A stretch of DNA of 6,874 bases from JAFKKS01 sp039808325 (GTDB taxonomy: Bacteria > Pseudomonadota > Alphaproteobacteria > Rhizobiales > Xanthobacteraceae), in the NCBI GenBank assembly GCA_039808325.1, contig JBDHSU010000172.1, forward strand, positions 1 through 6,874. Reading direction: 5' to 3'. Of the stretch, positions 1-5,746 are shown piece after piece; within the stretch, counting starts at the first letter, position 1, and each line of letters begins with the position of its first letter. The translations under genes and the position numbers were made by a program. The notes below the pieces were generated by a model that was not told the origin of the DNA, did not search any database, and saw only the letters and a list, made by a program, of their open reading frames with translations.

Positions 1-1
1 G

Positions 2-553
2 CCGCTGATCTATTCGCCCTGGACCAAGGTCTGCGGCGCCGACAACCAGCCGCAACAGGCGAACGCCGCGCCGAAGAAGCAGGTCTGCTTCACGATCAAG
101 GAAGCGCGCCTCGATACCGGACAGTTCGTGGCGTCGGCCGGCCTGATCGAGATGGAAGGCGAGCAGAAGAAGATCCTGCGCGTCACGCTGCCGCTCGGCC
201 TGCTGCTGCGCAACGGCACGCGCATGATCGTCGACAACAATCCGCCGATGACCGGCGTCTACAATTTCTGCCTACCGAACGGCTGCTGGGCCGACTTCGA
301 GGTGACGCCCGCGTTCGTCGCCACCCTCAAGAAGGGCAATGCGCTCATTCTGCAAGCTTTCAACCTGAACGGGCAGGTCGCGACCTTCAACTTCCCGCTC
401 GCGGACTTCGCGAAATCGAACGAGGGGGCGCCGACCGACCCGAAGGTGCTCGAGGAACAGCAGAAGAAACTGCAGGACGAACTTCAGCGCCGCGCCGAAG
501 AGGCCCGCAAGAAGCTCGAGCAGCAGCAATCGCAGCCCGCGAAGCCGAAGTAA
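2..553 (+). CDS. Invasion-associated locus B (IalB) family protein, 5'-truncated by window edge
   Basis: The reading frame is open from base 2 to the TAA at 551-553 and gives 183 residues. The true start and any signal peptide lie before the window. The fragment shows the IalB layout: W-T-K-V-C near residue 7-11, a second Cys at 29 (K-K-Q-V-C-F), a V-T-L-P-L-G-L-L-L-R-N-G-T block, V-D-N, and the paired cysteines of Y-N-F-C-L-P-N-G-C-W (residues 90 and 95). Four conserved cysteines, probably disulfide-bonded, suit an exported protein. The family is named for a Bartonella protein linked to erythrocyte invasion, but homologues are common in non-pathogenic Rhizobiales and their role is mostly unknown. 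After the core comes a tail (about 147-183) very rich in Glu, Gln, Lys and Arg, predicted to be helical or coiled-coil, ending Q-P-A-K-P-K. A strong terminator follows 20 bp downstream. Family call is confident; function is not. Confidence 0.85.
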   Translation, partial: PLIYSPWTKVCGADNQPQQANAAPKKQVCFTIKEARLDTGQFVASAGLIEMEGEQKKILRVTLPLGLLLRNGTRMIVDNNPPMTGVYNFCLPNGCWADFEVTPAFVATLKKGNALILQAFNLNGQVATFNFPLADFAKSNEGAPTDPKVLEEQQKKLQDELQRRAEEARKKLEQQQSQPAKPK

Positions 554-573
554 GGCGAAGCTCATATCGAGGG

Positions 574-608
574 AAAGGGCGCGCCTGTCCGGCGCGCCTT
601 TTTCTTTT
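574..608 (+). terminator. Rho-independent terminator of the ialB-like gene
   Basis: A perfect 8 bp GC-only stem, GGCGCGCC at 578-585 and again at 591-598, encloses the 5 nt loop TGTCC and is followed directly by TTTTTCTTTT (599-608). It lies 20 bp after the ialB stop. Each arm is itself palindromic, so the unit also folds on the other strand. There, however, the run after the stem is only CTTT followed by CCC, so it should be a weak terminator at best for the convergent hspQ, which ends at 648. Confidence 0.88.
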
Positions 609-647
609 GGCGGCACGTCCCGCGCGGGGAGGGGCGCGGGGAAAAGG

Positions 648-980
648 TCAGTTTAGTTGGCTGATCCGCGCGCGATAGCCGCCGTCTTCGCCGCGTACGA
701 ACATCTCGGCGACGCGCGGGTGGCGGACCGGATCGCCGGAGGTGTCGGGCAGAAGGTTCTGCTCCGAGACATAGGCGACGTATTCGGTTTCGGCGTTCTC
801 GGCGAACAGATGATAGAACGGCTGATCCTTCCGCGGCCGTGCCTCGGCCGGGATCGAGTTCCACCATTCCTCGGTGTTTGCAAAGACCGGATCGACGTCG
901 AAGATCACACCGCGGAACGGGTAGAGCCGGTGCTTGACGACCTCGCCGATCTTGTACTTTGCCGTGCGCAATTGCTTCAT
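648..980 (-). CDS. hspQ: Heat shock protein HspQ (YccV-like, hemimethylated-DNA-binding domain family)
   Basis: The 110-residue product (114 if started at 992) matches the small HspQ/YccV family, about 105 residues in E. coli. In E. coli HspQ is a heat-shock protein reported to affect DnaA stability and to act as a specificity-enhancing factor for Lon; it was also described as binding hemimethylated DNA. Visible hallmarks are K-Y-K-I-G-E-V-V-K-H-R at the N terminus, F-R-G-V-I-F-D-V-D-P, N-T-E-E-W-W, K-D-Q-P-F-Y-H-L, and Y-V-A-Y-V-S-E-Q-N-L-L-P-D, which are strong in alphaproteobacterial members. I prefer the ATG at 978-980 (M-K-Q-L-R-T-A-K) because it fits the family N terminus; the ATG at 990-992 adds M-Y-A-G. 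Neither has a clear Shine-Dalgarno sequence. The gene converges with ialB and diverges from the AEC permease. I could not see a convincing sigma32 promoter. Confidence 0.9.
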   Translation of the reverse strand: MKQLRTAKYKIGEVVKHRLYPFRGVIFDVDPVFANTEEWWNSIPAEARPRKDQPFYHLFAENAETEYVAYVSEQNLLPDTSGDPVRHPRVAEMFVRGEDGGYRARISQLN

Positions 981-1069
981 GCCGGCATACATAGTTCGGA
1001 TTGCGATTTCAGGCCAGCCGGCGCCTCGGCCTGATCCTTTGGCCCTCGGCTCGCTCGGGTTCCCCCCTT

Positions 1070-2032
1070 ATGATGGACGTTCTCAATCTTGCGTTGCCGT
1101 TCTTCGGGCTGATCTTCCTTGGCTATGCCTGCGGCCGCATCAAGCAGATTCCCGACGCGGGGCTCGCATGGATGAACTTCTTTCTCATCTATGTCGCGCT
1201 TCCGGTTCTGTTCTACCGCATCCTGGCAAAGACCCCGTTCGAGAAGCTTGCCAACGCGCCGTTCGTCGTCGCGACGACCTTGGCGACGGCCAGCATCTTC
1301 GCCGTCTCGTTCGCGATCGGGCTCGTGCTGCGCAAGGGCAACCCGCGCGAGGCGACGATCACCGGGCTGGCCGGCGCTTACGGCAATGTCGGATACATGG
1401 GGCCGGGGCTCGCGCTCGCGACGCTGGGGCCGGAGGCGGCGGTGCCGGTCGCCTTGATCTTCTGCTTCGACAACATGCTTCTGTTCGCGCTGGTGCCGAC
1501 CCTGATGGCGCTCGCCGAGCGTGGCAAGATGCCGCCGGGAGCCGCGGCGCTCGATGTGGTCAAGCGGATCGCGCTACACCCGTTCATCATCGCGACGGTC
1601 GCCGGCGTCGTCGCTGCGGCGACGCATTTCGAGGCGCCGGTTGCGATCGATCGCTTGATGGAGTTTCTGCAGAACGCGGCGGCGCCGTGCGCGCTGTTCG
1701 CGCTCGGCGTGACGGTCGCGCTGCGTCCGCTCGAATCGGTGCCTTGGGAAGTGCCGCCGATCGTCCTGATGAAGCTCGTCGCGCACCCGCTCGCGGTGCT
1801 GGCGCTTCTGTGGGCGCTTGGGCCGATGCCGGAGGTTTGGGTCTATACCGGCTTCATGATGGCGGCGCTGCCGCCGGCGCTCAATGTTTTCATCATGGCG
1901 CGGCAATACGACACCTGGGTGCAGCAGGCGTCGGGAGCGGTGCTGATCGGAACATTGGCCTCGGTGGTGACGCTGACGGCGGCGATGCTGATGGTGAAGA
2001 TGCGGCTGCTACCGGACGTTCTGTTTCAGTGA
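1070..2032 (+). CDS. AEC (auxin efflux carrier) family transporter
   Basis: The 320-residue product is almost entirely hydrophobic, with roughly ten membrane segments, the usual size and topology for bacterial AEC permeases. Family features visible are the N-terminal helix L-N-L-A-L-P-F-F-G-L-I-F-L-G-Y, the N-F-F-L-I-Y-V-A-L-P segment (37-45), A-Y-G-N-V-G-Y-M-G (103-111) at the start of the second half-repeat region, H-P-F at 170-172, L-F-A-L-G (209-213), and M-M-A-A-L-P-P-A-L-N-V-F with A-R-Q-Y near 263-280. Characterised relatives move malonate, malate or other organic anions, or auxin in plants; the substrate here cannot be read from the sequence. The frame is open upstream to 1001, but the first residues there (R-F-Q-A-S-R-R) are not family-like. 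I start at the ATG at 1070; the ATG at 1073 is equally possible. No strong Shine-Dalgarno is visible. The stop lies 3 bp from that of the convergent hydroxylase. Confidence 0.9.
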   Translation: MMDVLNLALPFFGLIFLGYACGRIKQIPDAGLAWMNFFLIYVALPVLFYRILAKTPFEKLANAPFVVATTLATASIFAVSFAIGLVLRKGNPREATITGLAGAYGNVGYMGPGLALATLGPEAAVPVALIFCFDNMLLFALVPTLMALAERGKMPPGAAALDVVKRIALHPFIIATVAGVVAAATHFEAPVAIDRLMEFLQNAAAPCALFALGVTVALRPLESVPWEVPPIVLMKLVAHPLAVLALLWALGPMPEVWVYTGFMMAALPPALNVFIMARQYDTWVQQASGAVLIGTLASVVTLTAAMLMVKMRLLPDVLFQ

Positions 2033-2035
2033 GCA

Positions 2036-3253
2036 TCACGATCGCAGCGCTTCACCGCGCATGAGGCGCGGCGTGTGCGCGCCGGGCGCGATTCCTTCGC
2101 GCATCACCGCGCGCCGCAGCGGCCCGACGCGATCCAGCAATGCGAGACCGACACCGCGCACGCCCTGCACCGGCAGGAATGCCGTCAGCAGGCTGCGGTT
2201 GAGCGCGTCGACGGCGACGCTTCGCGTGACGATGTCGGCGCGCCGCGATGCGTTGTAACCATCCAGGACCTGCGGTGCGCCGGGGTCGCTGCCGTTGCCG
2301 CATGCATCGACGACGAGCTCAGCGATCGCGGCGGCGTCGCGCAGGCCGAGGTTGAGTCCCTGCGCGCCGATCGGCGGCATCACATGCGCGGCCTCGCCGA
2401 CAAGCACAACGCGGCGGGCCGCAAACTGCTCCGCCGTCTGCAGCGTCAGCGGGAATTGCCCGCGTCCGGGGAGCATGGACACCTTGCCGAGGATCGCATG
2501 CGAGCGCTGCTCGATCCGAACGGCAAGCGCCTTGTCGTCGAGCGCCATCACGGCCTCGGCTTCCGCCGGCGTCGTCACCCATACGAGACTCGATCGCCGG
2601 CCGGGCAGGGGAACGAGCGTGAACGGGCCGGCCTCGGTATGGAACTCGACCGAGGTGTCGCGATGCGGCCTCGTGTGATCGAAGGTGAGCGCAAGCGCGG
2701 TTTGCGGATAGCGGTGGCTCCGCACGGCAATCCCGGCGGCGGCGCGGCACAGGGAGTTGCGGCCGTCCGCCGCGATGACGAGCCGCGTCTTGACCCGCGC
2801 GCCGTCGTCGAGCGTGATCGTGGCGTCCGCCTCGGAGAGCGCCAGGGCCCGCGCATTCCGCGCGATGTGTTTAAGGGCGGGAAGCGTCGCCGCATGGGCG
2901 CTGAGCGCTGCGACGAGATTCCGGTTCTCGATGTTGTAGCCGAAGGCGTCGTGCCCGATTTCGGCGGCTTCGAACGCGACTTCAGGAGCACGCAGCAGCA
3001 CCGGCCGATCGTCGGCGATGCGCATGACCTTGAGCGGCGCCGCCTTGTCGCGGCAGCGTTCCCAGACGCCGAGCGCGTCGAGCGCGGTGACCGAACTCGT
3101 GAGCAGGGCGGTCGTGCGATGGTCCGTGGCTGCTGGCGCCGCTCCGATGAGCTGAGTCTCGATGCCGGCGCCGGCGAGCGCGATCGCGGCCGTCAGGCCG
3201 GCAGGGCCGGCGCCGATGACCGCCACGCCGCAGGAAGCATTGTCGTTGGCCAT
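2036..3253 (-). CDS. UbiH/UbiF/VisC/COQ6-family FAD-dependent hydroxylase (ubiquinone biosynthesis type)
   Basis: The 405-residue product is a class A flavoprotein monooxygenase. It has the N-terminal dinucleotide fold V-I-G-A-G-P-A-G (GxGxxG at 14-19), the A-A-D-G-R motif (D163-G164) and the C-terminal FAD ribityl-binding segment G-E-A-A-H-V-M-P-P-I-G-A-Q-G (286-299) followed by L-N-L-G-L-R-D. The P-P-I-G-A-Q-G-L-N-L-G-L-R-D block is typical of the UbiH/COQ6 group, which hydroxylates the polyprenyl-phenol ring during ubiquinone synthesis using O2, reduced flavin and NAD(P)H. The H-R-T-T-A-L-L segment after the first strand resembles rhizobial members. The ring position (UbiH, UbiF, UbiL or UbiM type) cannot be assigned here. 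The frame stays open to 3367, but the ATG at 3253 (M-A-N-D-N) leaves the usual few residues before the Rossmann strand; the extra 38 residues are Arg-rich and not family-like. The gene is convergent with the AEC permease and divergent from pcs. Confidence 0.88.
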   Translation of the reverse strand: MANDNASCGVAVIGAGPAGLTAAIALAGAGIETQLIGAAPAATDHRTTALLTSSVTALDALGVWERCRDKAAPLKVMRIADDRPVLLRAPEVAFEAAEIGHDAFGYNIENRNLVAALSAHAATLPALKHIARNARALALSEADATITLDDGARVKTRLVIAADGRNSLCRAAAGIAVRSHRYPQTALALTFDHTRPHRDTSVEFHTEAGPFTLVPLPGRRSSLVWVTTPAEAEAVMALDDKALAVRIEQRSHAILGKVSMLPGRGQFPLTLQTAEQFAARRVVLVGEAAHVMPPIGAQGLNLGLRDAAAIAELVVDACGNGSDPGAPQVLDGYNASRRADIVTRSVAVDALNRSLLTAFLPVQGVRGVGLALLDRVGPLRRAVMREGIAPGAHTPRLMRGEALRS

Positions 3254-3269
3254 GATCGCTGTTTCTAAC
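3240..3269 (+). promoter_or_regulatory. Possible promoter for pcs, overlapping the start of the divergent hydroxylase
   Basis: TTGTCG (3240-3245) and TCTAAC (3264-3269) are separated by 18 bp and each match four of six bases of the sigma70-type consensus. Transcription would begin about 14 bp before the pcs ATG. The -35 element would lie inside the first codons of the opposite-strand hydroxylase gene. This is a weak match by eye; the main support is that pcs has only 36 bp of upstream non-coding DNA. Confidence 0.2.
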
Positions 3270-3289
3270 CGCAACGCTCGCGATAAGAT

Positions 3290-4024
3290 ATGCCTGCAAT
3301 GAAGCTGGAGCCACTCGAACCGTCTGCGCCGGGCAGCCGCACCCGAATCGCCGGCTTCATGGTGCACATTCTGACGGCGTCGGGTGCGGCCCTAGCGTTG
3401 CTGGCGCTCCTTGCGGCGACGGACGCGCGATGGTCGGCGATGTTCGCATGGCTCGGTCTGGCCCTGGTCGTCGATGCCCTCGATGGGCCGCTGGCGCGCA
3501 GGCTCGACGTCGCGCGGACCTTGCCGCGCTGGTCCGGCGACACGTTGGATCTCGTCGTCGATATCCTGACCTACGTCTTCGTCCCCGCTTACGCCTTGGC
3601 GGCGAGCGACATTCTGCCGCGCGCCGCCGCCACGCCGCTTGCGCTCCTGGTCGTGGTGACGAGCGTCATCTACTTCGCGGATCGCCGCATGAAGACCAGC
3701 GACAGCTATTTTCTCGGCTTTCCGGCAGTATGGAACGCCATCGTGTTCTATTTGTTCTTACTGCGGCCGCCGCCAGCCATGGCGGCCGGCGCCGTATTTC
3801 TGTTGGCGCTGATGACGTTTGTGCCGTGGCCGTTCGTTCATCCCTTCCGGGTGGCCGAGCGGCGAACTGTCAACCTGGCGATTGTCGGGCTGTGGGCTGT
3901 CCTGGCAGTATGGGCGCTGGTCCGCGACCTATCGCCCGGCCTCCCGATCCTGACGGCCTTGTCGGTCATCGCACTTTATTTCCTCGGCGCCGGGCTGCTG
4001 CGGCGACATCCCCCTCCTGCCTGA
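3290..4024 (+). CDS. pcs: Phosphatidylcholine synthase (CDP-diacylglycerol-choline O-phosphatidyltransferase)
   Basis: The 244-residue membrane protein belongs to the CDP-alcohol phosphatidyltransferases and carries the Pcs form of the signature, D-G-x2-A-R-x12-G-x3-D-x3-D, at D65-G66, A69-R70, G83, D87 and D91. The 12-residue spacing, where most family members have eight or nine, is diagnostic of bacterial Pcs. The enzyme condenses choline directly with CDP-diacylglycerol to give phosphatidylcholine and CMP at the inner membrane, using choline taken up from outside. Around the motif, M-F-A-W-L-G, L-P-R-W-S-G-D-T-L-D and Y-V-F-V-P-A-Y are as expected in rhizobial Pcs, and about seven or eight hydrophobic helices follow. 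Length suits the family (about 240 residues). The ATG at 3290 is used; an ATG at 3299 is an alternative. The gene is divergent from the hydroxylase by 36 bp and followed 10 bp later by the terC-like gene, suggesting a shared transcript. Confidence 0.93.
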   Translation: MPAMKLEPLEPSAPGSRTRIAGFMVHILTASGAALALLALLAATDARWSAMFAWLGLALVVDALDGPLARRLDVARTLPRWSGDTLDLVVDILTYVFVPAYALAASDILPRAAATPLALLVVVTSVIYFADRRMKTSDSYFLGFPAVWNAIVFYLFLLRPPPAMAAGAVFLLALMTFVPWPFVHPFRVAERRTVNLAIVGLWAVLAVWALVRDLSPGLPILTALSVIALYFLGAGLLRRHPPPA

Positions 4025-4034
4025 GCCGTCCTGA

Positions 4035-4790
4035 ATGATGGAACTCCTCGCCGATCCGAATGCCTGGGCCGCGCTGTTGATGCTGTCGGCGCTCGAGATC
4101 GTTCTCGGCATCGACAACATCGTCTTCATCTCGATCCTCATCGCGCGCACCGACGCGCGCCGCGCCAAGCTTGCCCGTCAAATCGGGTTATCGCTCGCCT
4201 TCATCTTTCGGATCGTGCTGCTCGGCGGCCTCAGTTGGATCATGGGACTGACCGCTCCGGTCCTCACGCTCGCGGGGAACGAGTTTTCCTGGCGCGATAT
4301 CATCCTGATCGGCGGCGGCCTGTTCCTCATCGCCAAGGCGACGCATGAGATCCACAACGAGGTGGAGGCGCACGACGAAGGGCCCGCTCCCGTCACCCCG
4401 GAGGAAGCGGCCGGCCGCGCATTCTTCTGGATAATTCTGCAACTCGTGGCGGTCGATCTCATCTTCTCGCTTGACTCCATCATCACGGCGATCGGCCTCG
4501 TCGACCGCATCGAGATCATGGTCGCCGCGATCGTGGTTGCGATGATCGTGATGTATATCGCCTCCGGCCCGGTCGCGGCGTTCATTGCCGAACATCCGAC
4601 GACGAAGATGCTGGCGCTGGCCTTCCTGGTGATGATCGGCGTGGCGTTGATGGCGGACGGATTTGGCTTCCACATCCCGCGCGGCTACATCTACGTGTCG
4701 ATGGCGTTCGCGGCGGCCGTCGAGACGTTCAATGTGCTCGCCAAGCGCAATCGCGCGAAACGTCGCGCAAGTGAATCGAAGAAGGTGTGA
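4035..4790 (+). CDS. TerC family integral membrane protein (YgdQ/YoaE-like)
   Basis: The 251-residue product has about seven membrane helices and the TerC-family acidic signatures: L-E-I-V-L-G-I-D-N-I-V-F in the first helix (E21, D27), V-A-V-D-L-I-F-S-L-D-S-I in the middle (D141, D147), and V-E-T-F-N (E230) in the last helix. A charged loop follows residue 101 (K-A-T-H-E-I-H-N-E-V) and the tail is very basic (240-251). The length is that of the short YgdQ-like group, without the CBS and CorC domains of YoaE-like fusions and shorter than Alx/TerC proper. TerC was named from tellurite resistance, and some family members export manganese or other metals at or near the translocon. The substrate here is unknown and no other ter genes are nearby. 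The start is ATG 4035 or 4038; no Shine-Dalgarno is obvious, so translation may depend on coupling to pcs, 10 bp upstream. The SDR gene starts 2 bp after its stop. Confidence 0.9.
   Translation: MMELLADPNAWAALLMLSALEIVLGIDNIVFISILIARTDARRAKLARQIGLSLAFIFRIVLLGGLSWIMGLTAPVLTLAGNEFSWRDIILIGGGLFLIAKATHEIHNEVEAHDEGPAPVTPEEAAGRAFFWIILQLVAVDLIFSLDSIITAIGLVDRIEIMVAAIVVAMIVMYIASGPVAAFIAEHPTTKMLALAFLVMIGVALMADGFGFHIPRGYIYVSMAFAAAVETFNVLAKRNRAKRRASESKKV
4781..4785 (+). promoter_or_regulatory. Ribosome binding site of the SDR gene, inside the terC-like 3' end
   Basis: GAAGG at 4781-4785 stands 7 nt before the ATG at 4793 and lies within the last codons of the terC-like gene. It decides the start over the in-frame GTG at 4787, which would add only two residues (M-R) and would overlap the upstream stop codon. 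The arrangement implies translational coupling. Confidence 0.6.
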
Positions 4791-4792
4791 GA

Positions 4793-5536
4793 ATGGCGCA
4801 GGCTCCCATTGTACTTGTCACCGGCGCGAGCCGCGGCATCGGCGCCGCCTGTGCGCGCCTGGCGGCGCGCCGCGGTTTCGATGTCGCGGTGAATTACAAC
4901 ACCAACGCCGCAGCCGCCGCGAAAGTGGTCGCCGATGTCGAGCGCGCCGGCCGCCGCGCGGTGGCCGTGCAAGGCGACATGGGGAAGGAGGCCGATGTCG
5001 AGCGTGTTTTCGCCGAGATCGACTCCAGGCTCGGGCGGATGACGCATCTCGTCTACAACGCCGGCATCACCGGCCGGCCCTCGCGCGTCGACGAGGTCAC
5101 GACCGAGACTTTGCGCGCCGTGTTCGATCTCAACGTTCTCGGCGCGTTCTGGTGCGCGCGGCGGGCCATCCGGCGGATATCGACCAAGCACGGCGGCAAG
5201 GGGGGAGCGATCGTCATGATCTCGTCCGCGGCTGCGGGGCTTGGCGGCCCGAACGAATACGTCTGGTACGCGGCATCGAAGGGCGCGATCGACTCCATGG
5301 TCTATGGGCTTGCCAAGGAGCTCGGCGGGGAGGGCGTCCGCGTGAATGCCGTGGCGCCGGGTTTGATCGAGACCGAGATTCACACGCCGGGCCGGCTGGA
5401 GCGTCTGGTGTCGATGGTTCCGCTCGGTGGCCGCGCCGGTACCGCGGACGAGACGGCCGAGGGCGTCGTCTTCCTGTTGTCGGACGCGGCATCCTACGTC
5501 ACCGGCACCGTCTTGCGCGTCACCGGCGGGCGTTAA
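4793..5536 (+). CDS. SDR family oxidoreductase (YgfF-like)
   Basis: The 247-residue product is a classical short-chain dehydrogenase/reductase. It has the cofactor motif T-G-A-S-R-G-I-G (10-17), N-A-G (89-91), the structural N114 in D-L-N, the catalytic serine in I-S-S (S144/S145), Y-A-A-S-K (Y159, K163) and a P-G-L-I-E-T-E segment at 189-195. The Arg in the glycine loop and N-Y-N after the second strand suggest NADP(H) preference. The G-G-x-G-G-A-I-V segment, the E-Y-V-x-Y-A-A-S-K-G-A-I-D block and the C-terminal L-L-S-D-A-A-S-Y-V-T-G-T closely recall E. coli YgfF, a predicted glucose-1-dehydrogenase-like enzyme of unknown substrate. FabG-type annotation is possible, but the tail and the one-residue-longer Ser-Tyr spacing favour YgfF. 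It starts 2 bp after the terC-like stop with its own GAAGG, so it is probably the last gene of a pcs-terC-SDR operon. Confidence 0.9.
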   Translation: MAQAPIVLVTGASRGIGAACARLAARRGFDVAVNYNTNAAAAAKVVADVERAGRRAVAVQGDMGKEADVERVFAEIDSRLGRMTHLVYNAGITGRPSRVDEVTTETLRAVFDLNVLGAFWCARRAIRRISTKHGGKGGAIVMISSAAAGLGGPNEYVWYAASKGAIDSMVYGLAKELGGEGVRVNAVAPGLIETEIHTPGRLERLVSMVPLGGRAGTADETAEGVVFLLSDAASYVTGTVLRVTGGR

Positions 5537-5640
5537 AGGTGCGGCCCGGTCGATTTCCTCTCCCATTCATGGCGTCGCGGGAACGCTTTTCCTGAGACTA
5601 CCTCGACGTCACGGACGGACGCGACTGGCGGCGGCTTCCC

Positions 5641-5669
5641 TTGTCGCCTCCGGGCGAGGCGCTTATCAT
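5641..5669 (+). promoter_or_regulatory. Candidate sigma70-type promoter for the quinone reductase gene
   Basis: TTGTCG (5641-5646) and TATCAT (5664-5669) are spaced by exactly 17 bp and match the housekeeping consensus at four and five of six positions. Transcription would begin near 5676, leaving a leader of about 70 nt before the start codon. The spacer contains a short dyad, GCCTC (5646-5650) and GAGGC (5656-5660), which could be an operator half-site pair or chance in GC-rich DNA. Confidence 0.4.
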
Positions 5670-5736
5670 CCTTTCGTTCACCGTGTGGCTGTACGCCGTT
5701 GCGCGGGCGAAAAATCCCGAACAAATTTCGATTGAT

Positions 5737-5740
5737 GGAG
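5737..5740 (+). promoter_or_regulatory. Ribosome binding site choosing the quinone reductase start
   Basis: Three in-frame ATG codons stand close together at 5735, 5741 and 5747. GGAG at 5737-5740 is 6 nt before the third and overlaps or abuts the first two, so the ATG at 5747 is the likely start. That start also gives the family-typical short N terminus. Confidence 0.6.
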
Positions 5741-5746
5741 ATGCGT

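Larger units (their letters stand above)
5537..5746. other. Intergenic region between the SDR gene and the quinone reductase gene
   Basis: This 210 bp stretch has no family-like open frame; reading frames through it are run-ons of shadow ORFs. Near its start a weak hairpin, GCGT (5572-5575) with ACGC (5583-5586) followed by TTTT (5587-5590), might help end the upstream operon, but a 4 bp stem is poor evidence. Its right half holds the promoter candidate listed separately and an A/T-richer leader before the ribosome binding site. Confidence 0.6.

Noticed and set aside
578..598. Twice-repeated GGCGCGCC as a regulatory or restriction-related repeat
   Set aside because: The two copies are the arms of the ialB terminator stem, and the T-run right after them explains the structure.
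934..2064. 376-codon + strand frame across the AEC gene
   Set aside because: It is a different frame from the ten-helix permease, is Arg/Gly-rich, and overlaps hspQ; no family features.
2055..2071. Hairpin near the AEC/hydroxylase junction as a shared terminator
   Set aside because: It lies inside the hydroxylase coding sequence and has no T-run on either strand.
2075..3268. Long open frame (397 codons) on the + strand opposite the hydroxylase
   Set aside because: Composition is Arg/Gly/Ala-rich with no recognisable motif, and it lies wholly antisense to a gene with clear FAD motifs. Such frames are common in GC-rich DNA.
5572..5590. Possible intrinsic terminator after the SDR gene
   Set aside because: The stem is only 4 bp with a 7 nt loop and four T; too weak to call as a feature.
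4663..5595. Overlapping long frames on both strands over the SDR gene
   Set aside because: The SDR frame alone has the full set of cofactor and catalytic motifs; the others are low-complexity shadows.
5569..5595. Tiny ORF (eight codons) after the SDR gene
   Set aside because: No ribosome binding site and no attenuation-like structure nearby; too short to support.
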